Source: Desulfobacteraceae bacterium (GTDB lineage Bacteria; Desulfobacterota; Desulfobacteria; Desulfobacterales; SG8-13). Taken from it: a stretch of 7,777 bases of DNA. The first letter of the stretch is position 1. Each line of letters begins with the position of its first letter. The stretch is taken from positions 1 to 7,777 of the forward strand of contig JARFQH010000267.1 in NCBI GenBank assembly GCA_029287875.1. Direction: 5' to 3'. The notes beneath the pieces were generated by a model. The model saw only the letters and a program-made list of their open reading frames with translations, was not told where the DNA came from and did not search any database. Made by a program: the position numbers and the translations under genes. This document shows, piece by piece, positions 1 through 6,212 of this stretch.

Positions 1-374
1 TCGCGCATCGACGCTCTGACGGTATCGAACGCTTCGAGGTTGGGGATTTCGACGACCGGAACCCCCAGTGGTGACAGCAGATTCAGATTGGCGGCCGCAT
101 CTCCGGTCACGCGCGCGCGCTCGGACAGCAGGAAAACGGTGACGTCTACGTCACGTTGGGATAGACAGCGGGCGATGACATACCCGTCGCCGCCGTTGTT
201 TCCGCGTCCGGCGATGACGCCGACCTTGCGCGCCGCAATGTCGGGAAATAGCTCGATAAGGAACGCCGCGGCACCGCGGCCGGCATTTTCCATCAGGATT
301 CTTCCAGGCAGGCCGAAAGTTTCGATGGTACGACGGTCCATTGCCTGCATTTCATTGGCTGTGACAAGATACAT
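1..374 (-). CDS. nnrD: NAD(P)H-hydrate epimerase domain (YjeF_N), C-terminus beyond window edge
   Basis: Only the first 124 codons are visible; the gene runs off the left edge. The YjeF_N domain epimerises damaged R-NAD(P)HX to the S form. In fused proteins a C-terminal ADP/ATP-dependent dehydratase then restores NAD(P)H. The family signature GRGNNGGDG lies at residues 56-64, and an N-terminal VTANEMQAMDR stretch with LMENAG (27-32) fits the usual opening of the domain. The ATG at 374-372 is chosen because GGGAG (complement of 382-386) lies 7 bases upstream and the protein begins as the family does. It follows the pdxJ homologue by 28 bases in the same direction, so they are probably cotranscribed. 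Whether it is the bifunctional Nnr or a lone epimerase domain cannot be seen, and the symbol assumes the fused form. Family assignment is confident. Confidence 0.92.
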   Translation of the reverse strand, partial: MYLVTANEMQAMDRRTIETFGLPGRILMENAGRGAAAFLIELFPDIAARKVGVIAGRGNNGGDGYVIARCLSQRDVDVTVFLLSERARVTGDAAANLNLLSPLGVPVVEIPNLEAFDTVRASMR

Positions 375-402
375 GTCAGCTCTCCCGATGATGGCGATCA
401 AT

Positions 403-1122
403 CTAAAGCGCTCTAATATGCCGCCGCATTTCGCGCACCGCCTCCTGCATCCCGATCAGGACCGCTCTGGCGATGATGTTGTGGCCGATCGTAAACGCGC
501 CGATTTCCTTGAGCCTTTCAAAAGCGCCGATCGTGTTGAAGCCGATGCTGCCGCCGGCTTGAACGTCGATCTTTAACCGGTAGGCCAGTTTGACGGTGTC
601 GACGATGCGGTTCAAAACCTGCTTTCGCTTGGCGCTGGTCGTGGACTCGCAATATGCGCTGGTGTTGATTTCCACTAGATTTGCACTGCACTGATGGGCC
701 AGTTTTAACTGATCGGGATCCGGTTCAATGAATATACCGACCGGAATCCCGCTGTTGACAAGGTTGTCGATCGTTTCGGCCGCACTTGATCCGTGCACCA
801 TCAGATCGAGCCCACCTCTGGGTGAATTTTCTTCCCGCATTTCCGGCAGCAGGATGACAATGTCCGGTTTGATGTTCAGCGCCATCCCGAGCATCTCCGA
901 GGTCGGCGCCATTTTGAAAACGAACCGGGTGTGCACGACTTTTCTCAAGACGCGCAGATCGCGATCTTTAATAAAACGCCGGTCTTCGCGCAGATGGACG
1001 GCAATGCCGTCGGCACCGCCTAATTCCGCCAGAATGGCTGCCGCAGCCGGGTCGGGAACGGCTGACTTGCCGGCTTCCCTGAGTGTGGCCACCGGATCCA
1101 GTCGCACGATCAGTTTCGCCAT
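403..1122 (-). CDS. pdxJ: PdxJ-family TIM-barrel protein with degenerate active site
   Basis: The protein has 239 residues, close to the ~243 of E. coli PdxJ, which condenses 1-deoxyxylulose 5-phosphate with 3-amino-2-oxopropyl phosphate to make pyridoxine 5'-phosphate. Family landmarks are clear: VATLRE (11-16), HLREDRR (43-49), LPEMREE (92-98), GGLDL (103-107) and IGHNII (212-217). Counting against E. coli with a constant offset of two, H45 (here H43), R47 and the phosphate-site G215-H216 (here G213-H214) are kept. N9 is R7, H12 is P10, R20 is G18, H52 is F50, the catalytic E72 is K70 and the proton donor H193 is G191. The reading frame is intact, so this is not ordinary decay. It may be a pseudoenzyme, a regulatory paralogue or an enzyme with another substrate, so real PdxJ activity should not be assumed. 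It lies 28 bases before nnrD with no acpS between them. Confidence 0.88.
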   Translation of the reverse strand: MAKLIVRLDPVATLREAGKSAVPDPAAAAILAELGGADGIAVHLREDRRFIKDRDLRVLRKVVHTRFVFKMAPTSEMLGMALNIKPDIVILLPEMREENSPRGGLDLMVHGSSAAETIDNLVNSGIPVGIFIEPDPDQLKLAHQCSANLVEINTSAYCESTTSAKRKQVLNRIVDTVKLAYRLKIDVQAGGSIGFNTIGAFERLKEIGAFTIGHNIIARAVLIGMQEAVREMRRHIRAL

Positions 1123-1125
1123 CAA

Positions 1126-1132
1126 CCCTCCT
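1126..1132 (-). promoter_or_regulatory. Shine-Dalgarno deciding the pdxJ start
   Basis: AGGAGGG on the minus strand is a near-perfect ribosome binding site 3-4 bases before the ATG at 1122-1120. A TTG codon directly upstream (1125-1123) would lie against the Shine-Dalgarno with no spacing, so the ATG is preferred, giving a protein starting MAKLIV. Confidence 0.7.
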
Positions 1133-1133
1133 T

Positions 1134-1185
1134 GGTTAACCGGTTGGCCCGTTGGGTCCGTTGAGCCCGTTTAGACCGTTGACCG
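1134..1185 (-). repeat. Degenerate 9-base tandem repeat in the pdxJ leader
   Basis: Read on the minus strand this is a cut 7-base unit (cggtcaa) followed by five consecutive 9-base units that all begin with CGG: cggtctaaa, cgggctcaa, cggacccaa, cgggccaac, cggttaacc. The rough consensus is CGGNCYMAA. The array ends directly next to the Shine-Dalgarno of the pdxJ homologue, so it is probably in its 5' untranslated leader. The pdxJ frame is closed upstream by a stop at 1173-1171, so most of it is not part of that protein. Function is unknown; it may be a length-variable minisatellite. Confidence 0.65.
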
Positions 1186-1200
1186 GTTAGCTGTCTTCAG

Positions 1201-1251
1201 CACACTTGATCATATGTGGGCGAGACGTCAAATGGTGACACAATGTGCCAC
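1201..1251. promoter_or_regulatory. Pair of CACA/TGTG dyads upstream of pdxJ-nnrD (possible operators)
   Basis: Two imperfect palindromes lie 16 bases apart. At 1201-1218 CACA and TGTG flank a central TGATCA, with two mismatched pairs. At 1235-1251 GTG-a-CACA pairs with TGTG-c-CAC, with one mismatched pair. A TTGACG hexamer (minus strand, 1231-1226) lies between them, but no good -10 follows at 16-18 bases. The layout would suit a dimeric regulator such as a CRP/FNR-type protein acting on the pdxJ-nnrD unit. The regulator class is a guess. Confidence 0.25.
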
Positions 1252-1333
1252 ATGAATCGAATAACTGCATTGACGAGACAACCGACACCATCGGCGCTGA
1301 TGGTTGAATACACCCTTCAGGTCTGGTTTTCTA

Positions 1334-1365
1334 TAAAAGAAAAGCACCCCTTGTGAAAAAGTGCT
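1334..1365 (-). terminator. Rho-independent terminator after ybeY
   Basis: Read on the minus strand, AGCACTTT (1365-1358) pairs with GGGGTGCT (1350-1343) as five Watson-Crick plus three G-U pairs around a 7-base loop. The run TTTCTTTTA follows at once (1342-1334). It lies 40 bases past the ybeY stop, and would end the phoH-HD-ybeY operon and leave pdxJ-nnrD to their own promoter. The wobble pairs make it moderate in strength, so read-through is possible. Confidence 0.55.
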
Positions 1366-1405
1366 CAACTGGCAGATAGGCCAATTGCCTGCAGGCCAAC
1401 CCGGT

Positions 1406-1852
1406 TTACCGGCCGGCTGTCCGAATCAGCTCCATCAGCGCCGTACTCTTTTCCGCCATCACCCGGGCGTCAGCGGTGTTTTTCTCGTGGTCATAGCCGA
1501 ACAGGTGCAGAATGCCGTGCACCAGGAGTCCGTCCAAACGGCTTTCCAACGCCATTCCCGACTCGTTGCCTTCCCGTTCAGCCGTGTCGACCGAGATCAC
1601 GACATCGCCGAGCAGATAGGGCGAGACATCGGCGAATTCGCCTTCGCGCATCGGAAAGGCGATGACATTGGTCGGTCCCGGCCGGTTCAGATACTGTCGG
1701 TTCAATTGAGCGATTGCGGCATCATCGACGAGCAGGATGGAAAGCTCCGCCTCAGGACTGCCCAAGGCGTCTAAGATGACCCGGGCTTTTCTCCGGATTT
1801 TCGCAAGGGAAATCCGGTGGTTGTTTTGGCGGTTGTCGATCAGAATTCCCAT
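1406..1852 (-). CDS. ybeY: Endoribonuclease YbeY (rRNA maturation factor, UPF0054)
   Basis: The protein has 148 residues, normal for the family. YbeY is a zinc-dependent single-strand endoribonuclease needed for 16S rRNA 3'-end processing and 70S ribosome quality control in the cytoplasm. The zinc-binding signature HGILHLFGYDH lies at 112-122 with ligands H112, H116 and H122, and PTNVIAFP (60-67) and LLGDVVIS (80-87) are also typical. The residue aligned with E. coli R59 is leucine (L55), with an arginine two residues on. The ATG at 1852-1850 is chosen because GAGG lies 5 bases upstream and the protein then opens as the family does. Starts further upstream would only add 41 residues of unlike sequence. 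It begins inside the 3' end of the HD gene (101-base overlap), which suggests translational coupling, and the PhoH/YbeZ partner is encoded two genes upstream. Confidence 0.95.
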   Translation of the reverse strand: MGILIDNRQNNHRISLAKIRRKARVILDALGSPEAELSILLVDDAAIAQLNRQYLNRPGPTNVIAFPMREGEFADVSPYLLGDVVISVDTAEREGNESGMALESRLDGLLVHGILHLFGYDHEKNTADARVMAEKSTALMELIRTAGR

Positions 1853-4214
1853 TTTTGCCTCTTTCGCCGGTGGCCGGTCGCTTTTCGGGATATTCGATGC
1901 GGTGGTGATGAATGGCGTTGAGTATTTTGTTGAAGCTCTTGGCGATGTTGTGCAGGTCCTTGAGGGTGAGCTCACAGTTGTCGAGTTGTCCGTCGGAAAA
2001 AACCTTGTTGATCAAATTCTGCACAAGGCCCTGGATTCTGGAAGGCGTGGGGTTGGCCAGAGTCCGGGAGGCCGCTTCGACGACATCGGCCAGCATCACA
2101 AGCGCCACCTCCCGGGTCTGGGGTTTCGGTCCGGGATATCTGAAATCTTCGATCTTGACGGCGTCTTCGCCCTTTTGCTGCTTGGCCTTGTCATAAAAAT
2201 AGGTGATCAGACTGGTGCCGTGGTGTTGCTGAATCGTCTCGATAATGGCGGTCCCCAACCGGTTGCGCCGCGCAATTTCGATGCCGTTTTTCACGTGGGC
2301 CACCAGAATCAGGCTCGACATGGATGGTGCCAGTTTGTCGTGCCTGTTTTTAACGTTTTGCTGATTTTCGATGAAGTAGAGCGGCTTTTGGATTTTTCCG
2401 ATATCGTGATAGTAGCCGCAAACCTTGGCCAAAAGTGAGTTGGCACCGATCTCAGAGGCTGCTGCTTCTACCATCGAGCCGACGATCACCGAGTGATGGT
2501 AGGTGCCCGGTGCTTCCATGAGCAGTTGTCTGAGGATCGGGCGATCGAGATTGGCCAGTTCGAGCAGTTTGATGTCGGTGGTGTAGTCAAAGGCAATTTC
2601 CACTATCGGGATGATTCCCGCGGCCACGATCCCGGAGCCTAAGCCTCCTGAAAATGCGAATATCCAGTCCCACAACAGTTTTGGCCCCGAAATGCTGGAC
2701 AGATAAATGTCGATGGCGGTGACCAGAATCAGATTCAATAGGCCGAGCGCTGTGCCGGCCTTGATGAAGACCTTCCGTTCTCGGCAGTTGCGTATCCAGT
2801 AAGCGGCCATCGTACCGTTTATCAGGAAATAGATAAAAAGGGTGAAATCGGCCTGGAAGATGATGGTCGTCAAAACCGCCATGAGCGCGGCGCAGGGCAG
2901 GGCGAGCTCGAAGCCGAGGAACAGGCAGATGATCATCGATCCCGAGGCCAGCGGTGTGCCGTATAGGATAGAGGCTGCGTTCATTTCGGCGGGACCTCTT
3001 TCGGCCAGCGATTCGGACAGGAAGACCGACAGCTGCGCCACCAGGAAAAAACCTGCCAGCACAAAGGCGATGAACAACAGGCGCTTGTTCTGCTCGGTAT
3101 TGGTTCGCCCGAAGTTCGGTCGAAATAACACAAAGGTGGTGCTGAACAGGCACATGACGAGCAGGGCCAAGCCGATGCTGCTCGTAATGACGTTGTCGTT
3201 TTTCATGTGCGCTTGAAGTGCGTTGAGTTTCAAGAGCTGGACTTCCGTCACCCGCTCGCCTTCGCGCAAGAGCATCTCTCCGGCTTTAATTTTATACATA
3301 ACCGGCTTGACGCCTTCGGCGGCCAGATTCCTGCGCTCCTCGGTTTCGCTGCGGTTCAATGTGATGTTGGGTTGGAGCAGGCGTTGGGTGAAATCGATGA
3401 CGAGACTCCTGAGCGCGTAGTTCTGTTCTTTGAGCAGCGGTTCGCCGACAAAACGGACCATCGATTTCGCCTGGTCCAGATCGTAGAATTGTTTAAGGTC
3501 CGTTATCACCCGCTCATTTTTAGTGCCCAGGTCCCTCAAGGCGATGCCTTTGTTGGCGTCTTTGAGCAGCATGGCTCGGTTCGGCACCACCCCTTTGCCC
3601 AATACCACCGTTAGGATCTGATTGACGGCCGAGACCACCTGATGTTGAAACCCTTCTTCTACAAGGATCTTAAACGCGTCATCTTTGACGTCGATGCCGA
3701 TTTTCTGTGCAAAAGCATCCCTGTACTGCCAGATCGGTTTGGTTCCGGTCGGACTCTCGCGTTCCTCCCGGGGCAAGACCGACCGGCCATAGACAGCGAC
3801 GGTCCGTCGGAGTTCCGGAGCGGCGGCGGCTTGTGCCACGACGGTCTGCAAATCGTCGAATGCGCTGGCGACGCGGGCGTCCAGGGCCGGCAGCAGTGCG
3901 CTGTCGTAATCGTAGACCGTCAGAACTTCTGTTGCTGTCCGTCGCCGGTTGGCCTCGGTGGCGGTATAATCCTCGATAAAAAAATCCTGCGGGGCTTTGA
4001 CATCCCGTTCGGCGACATCTCCCAGTTTGTAGGACGGCTGGGTCACAATCAGATGGGGGTAGAGCAGGACGATGAAGAAAACCGTCAGGGCCGGAAGAAG
4101 GATCCATCGAAAACTGCGACTTTCGTAAAACAACTTGCGAACCGATTCCGTGTGTTTTTCGATCCCGGTCTGTCGATCTCTGGCGGCAGATTTGGTTGAA
4201 GGGGTCGGATTCAC
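1752..4214 (-). CDS. pgpH: PgpH/YqfF-type 7TM receptor with HD phosphohydrolase domain
   Basis: An 820-residue inner-membrane protein. One N-terminal helix (about 36-57) is followed by an extracytoplasmic domain (about 60-345, 7TMR-HDED type), a block of about seven helices (about 350-548) and a cytoplasmic HD domain (about 565-790). The HD metal ligands are visible as H584 (in YHHS), H603-D604 (YYHDIGK), H640, H674-H675 and D710, followed by the family motif YFIENQ (613-618), so the site looks intact. Firmicute PgpH hydrolyses c-di-AMP to pApA; the same activity here is inferred. The GTG start overlaps the phoH stop as GTGA, with GGAGG 10 bases upstream, so the two are coupled. The last ~34 residues after HHHRIEYPEK are proline-rich and charged, read over ybeY in another frame, and look like an extra tail. 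Confidence 0.93.
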   Translation of the reverse strand: MNPTPSTKSAARDRQTGIEKHTESVRKLFYESRSFRWILLPALTVFFIVLLYPHLIVTQPSYKLGDVAERDVKAPQDFFIEDYTATEANRRRTATEVLTVYDYDSALLPALDARVASAFDDLQTVVAQAAAAPELRRTVAVYGRSVLPREERESPTGTKPIWQYRDAFAQKIGIDVKDDAFKILVEEGFQHQVVSAVNQILTVVLGKGVVPNRAMLLKDANKGIALRDLGTKNERVITDLKQFYDLDQAKSMVRFVGEPLLKEQNYALRSLVIDFTQRLLQPNITLNRSETEERRNLAAEGVKPVMYKIKAGEMLLREGERVTEVQLLKLNALQAHMKNDNVITSSIGLALLVMCLFSTTFVLFRPNFGRTNTEQNKRLLFIAFVLAGFFLVAQLSVFLSESLAERGPAEMNAASILYGTPLASGSMIICLFLGFELALPCAALMAVLTTIIFQADFTLFIYFLINGTMAAYWIRNCRERKVFIKAGTALGLLNLILVTAIDIYLSSISGPKLLWDWIFAFSGGLGSGIVAAGIIPIVEIAFDYTTDIKLLELANLDRPILRQLLMEAPGTYHHSVIVGSMVEAAASEIGANSLLAKVCGYYHDIGKIQKPLYFIENQQNVKNRHDKLAPSMSSLILVAHVKNGIEIARRNRLGTAIIETIQQHHGTSLITYFYDKAKQQKGEDAVKIEDFRYPGPKPQTREVALVMLADVVEAASRTLANPTPSRIQGLVQNLINKVFSDGQLDNCELTLKDLHNIAKSFNKILNAIHHHRIEYPEKRPATGERGKNGNSDRQPPKQPPDFPCENPEKSPGHLRRLGQS

Positions 4215-5236
4215 TGAACGCCGTCCTCCGTGGATGGCTTTTTACCGTCGTCCAGGTCCTCGTAGGCCTTGATGATATCCTGCACGAGTCGGTGCCTGAC
4301 GACATCGAACTTCGAAAAAAAGACAAACCGGATGCCTTTGATCCCCTTGAGGATATTCTTCGCCTGCACGAGCCCCGAGGGTCTGTCTGTCGGCAAGTCG
4401 ATCTGAGTTATGTCCCCGGTGATGACCGCCTTGGAATTGAATCCGATGCGGGTCAGAAACATTTTCATCTGTTCGGAGGTCGTGTTTTGGGCCTCATCCA
4501 GAATGATAAAGGCGTCATTCAACGTTCTCCCGCGCATGAAGGCGATCGGGGCCACCTCTATGATGCCCTGATGCATCAGGCTGTTAACCTTCTCAAAGCG
4601 CATCATATCGTGAAGGGCATCATAGAGCGGTCGCAGGTATGGGTCGACTTTTTCGGCCAGATCTCCGGGCAGAAATCCCAAAGCTTCCCCGGCCTCGACC
4701 GCCGGGCGTGTCAGGACGATACGGCTGAGCCGCCCTTTGTTGAGCGCCTCTACGGCCATGGCCATTGCTAGATAGGTCTTGCCGGTGCCGGCAGGTCCGA
4801 TACCGAACACGATGTCATGGTTTCGTATGGCATCGATATATTCTTTCTGGGCCGGACTCTTGGGTGCGATGAAGCTTTGTTTGGATTTGACCAGGACCGT
4901 GTCCAGGAAGATGTCTTTCAGTTTGGCCCTGTCATTGCCGCTCAACACGTTGATGGCATAGTCCACATCATTGGGGTGGACAGGAAAGTTGGCCTCCAGA
5001 AGTCCGTATAACTGATTCAACAGGTTTTCGGCCAGGCGGGCGGCAATCACCTCGCCTTCGATAAAAACGGTGTTGCCCCTTGCGTTGATGCGCACCTCGA
5101 GAGCGCCGGCAATTTTTTGGAGGTTGCCGTTGTGTTCACCGAACAGCTGACGGGCCAGACCGATTTCGGGAAAGGTCAGTTTGGCGCTGTAAGACTCGAC
5201 GTCGGCATCGACGTCTCCGGCAGTATGCGGTTTCAT
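4211..5236 (-). CDS. phoH: PhoH/YbeZ-family ATPase
   Basis: The protein has 341 residues, normal for the YbeZ type. It is a cytoplasmic P-loop ATPase of the PhoH family, linked to RNA metabolism. Walker A GPAGTGKT is at 147-154, the conserved TRPAVEAGEALGFLPGD at 176-192, Walker B FIILDEAQN at 243-251, and FSKFDVVRHRLVQDII at 307-322. A KH-like N-terminal region with ALEVRINARGN (45-55) precedes the ATPase domain. The first ATG that gives the usual LTFPEIGLARQLFGEH opening is at 5236-5234. The Shine-Dalgarno is weak (GGGA about 10 bases upstream), so expression may be limited at initiation. It heads the operon with the HD hydrolase and ybeY, and in E. coli YbeZ and YbeY are also neighbours and partners. 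Confidence 0.96.
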   Translation of the reverse strand: MKPHTAGDVDADVESYSAKLTFPEIGLARQLFGEHNGNLQKIAGALEVRINARGNTVFIEGEVIAARLAENLLNQLYGLLEANFPVHPNDVDYAINVLSGNDRAKLKDIFLDTVLVKSKQSFIAPKSPAQKEYIDAIRNHDIVFGIGPAGTGKTYLAMAMAVEALNKGRLSRIVLTRPAVEAGEALGFLPGDLAEKVDPYLRPLYDALHDMMRFEKVNSLMHQGIIEVAPIAFMRGRTLNDAFIILDEAQNTTSEQMKMFLTRIGFNSKAVITGDITQIDLPTDRPSGLVQAKNILKGIKGIRFVFFSKFDVVRHRLVQDIIKAYEDLDDGKKPSTEDGVQ

Positions 5237-5279
5237 TCAATATATCCCAATTATGGTATCAATAAAGCAGTCGATATAG

Positions 5280-5320
5280 GCCCGACATCCGGTCGTCTGA
5301 GACCACCGGCGTCTTCGGGC
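5280..5320 (-). promoter_or_regulatory. Stem-loop in the phoH leader
   Basis: GCCCGA (5280-5285) pairs with TCGGGC (5315-5320). Inside it CCGG (5289-5292) faces CCGG (5306-5309), and GGTC (5291-5294) faces GACC (5301-5304) around a 6-base loop, so an extended hairpin with a bulge can form. A second small hairpin, ACCGG/CCGGT, lies at 5328-5344. If the promoter proposed at 5355-5383 is right, both sit in the phoH 5' untranslated leader about 45-110 bases before the start codon. It does not match a riboswitch class that I recognise. Confidence 0.35.
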
Positions 5321-5354
5321 TCCCGTTACCGGTCATTCGCCGGTTAAGCTGATT

Positions 5355-5383
5355 TTTTATCACACCTACTCATTCAAATGCAA
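5355..5383 (-). promoter_or_regulatory. Candidate sigma-70 promoter for phoH operon
   Basis: On the minus strand TTGCAT (5383-5378) is followed after 17 bases by ATAAAA (5360-5355), preceded by TG as in an extended -10. This would give a leader of roughly 110 bases. The match is moderate and by eye only. Confidence 0.3.
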
Positions 5384-5422
5384 CGATCATTCAATTACGA
5401 CACAAGCCGGCCGAAAAACACC

Positions 5423-5452
5423 TTGACTCAAAACGACAGTCGATGCTAATTT
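5423..5452 (+). promoter_or_regulatory. Candidate sigma-70 promoter for cvpA-mazG
   Basis: TTGACT (5423-5428) fits the -35 consensus well. After 18 bases comes TAATTT (5447-5452), a weak -10. The transcript would then run through the palindrome at 5500-5664 before reaching cvpA, so that element would be part of the leader. Confidence 0.28.
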
Positions 5453-5499
5453 CAACGGTTACTATCGATTTATAAACGGAAATTCACTTATCGGCTGCC

Positions 5500-5664
5500 T
5501 TAGGGTTCGCGAAAAAACAAGTTGGCAATTTCGGGCGTTGAGGCGCCCGGCCGGCAAGGCGCGAAAACGAAGGAATATCTATATATTCCTTCGTTTTCGT
5601 ACCGGCAGCCGGACGGGGTGCATCGGCGTCTGAAATGTAACCTTATTTTTAAGCGAAACCTTAG
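5500..5664. repeat. ~165-bp imperfect palindrome (MITE/REP-like element)
   Basis: The core is a perfect 16-bp inverted repeat: cgaaaacgaaggaata at 5562-5577 and its complement at 5584-5599, around a 6-base loop. Outside the core the arms go on pairing imperfectly for another ~60 bases each. The left arm from TAGGGTTCGC (5501) parallels the complement of the right arm ending GCGAAACCTTA (5653-5663), at roughly two-thirds identity by eye. No T-run follows the core and no gene ends here, so it is not a normal terminator. The size, symmetry and intergenic placement suit a non-autonomous mobile element or BIME-like repeat; copy number cannot be judged from one window. Confidence 0.55.
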
Positions 5665-5684
5665 CTCGCGGCTTAAAGGATGCC

Positions 5685-6212
5685 ATGAATCCTTTTGACA
5701 TACTGACCATCGTGATCCTTGCCTACAGTGTCATCAGGGGCATCTTTCGGGGTCTCATCAAAGAGATGTCGTCGATCGTCGGGGTCCTGGCGGGTTATTA
5801 TGCCGCCTATTCCTACTACGCCGACATCGCCGCAGTTTTGTCCCGCTGGATAACGAACACGGCGTATGACAACATCGTGAGTTTCCTGGTTTTGTTCAGT
5901 GTGGTTTTTCTCATTGTCAGCGCCCTTGGCGTGATCCTCAAATACGTCCTCCGCATTGCCTTCATGGGCTGGCTCGACCGCATCTGCGGAGCCGCCTTCG
6001 GATTGGCCAAGGCAATACTGATTGTGGCCGTACTGTTGATCGTGTTGACCACTTTTCTGCCGCAGAACGCACCTATCGTAACCAATTCCGTATTGGCACC
6101 GCACGTGACCACCGTGTCTGAAATAATGGTCAAAGTCGTTTCCAAGGACATGAAACAAAAATTTTACACCAAGATGGAGGCCTTGAAAAAGTCCTGGAAG
6201 CTCAGCCCGTGA
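5685..6212 (+). CDS. cvpA: CvpA family membrane protein
   Basis: A 175-residue inner-membrane protein with about four helices (roughly 4-21, 29-47, 63-88 and 101-124) and a basic, cytosolic-looking C-terminal tail. The opening NPFDILTIVILAYSVIRGIFRGL (2-24), an aspartate followed by a helix and then RG-x-x-RGL with a nearby glutamate (E27), is typical of CvpA. In E. coli CvpA is needed for colicin V production and is linked to envelope stress and bile tolerance; the biochemical role is not known. AAAGGA lies 4 bases before the ATG, giving a clear start. The Shine-Dalgarno begins about 10 bases after the palindrome ends. The stop codon overlaps the mazG start as GTGA, so the two genes form a coupled pair diverging from phoH. 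Confidence 0.9.
   Translation: MNPFDILTIVILAYSVIRGIFRGLIKEMSSIVGVLAGYYAAYSYYADIAAVLSRWITNTAYDNIVSFLVLFSVVFLIVSALGVILKYVLRIAFMGWLDRICGAAFGLAKAILIVAVLLIVLTTFLPQNAPIVTNSVLAPHVTTVSEIMVKVVSKDMKQKFYTKMEALKKSWKLSP

Noticed and set aside
40..576. 178-codon plus-strand open frame at the left edge
   Set aside because: It lies opposite nnrD and the 3' part of pdxJ, both with clear family motifs, and has arginine- and serine-rich shadow-like composition.
1134..1185. CRISPR-like array
   Set aside because: Units are 9 bases, contiguous and diverged, with no spacers; it is a simple tandem repeat.
1386..1395. Perfect 10-bp palindrome GCCTGCAGGC after ybeY
   Set aside because: Short palindromes of this size are common by chance and nothing nearby gives it a role.
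1737..2438. 233-codon plus-strand open frame opposite the HD gene
   Set aside because: It is antisense to the conserved HD domain and its product resembles no known family; long antisense frames are expected opposite GC-rich genes.
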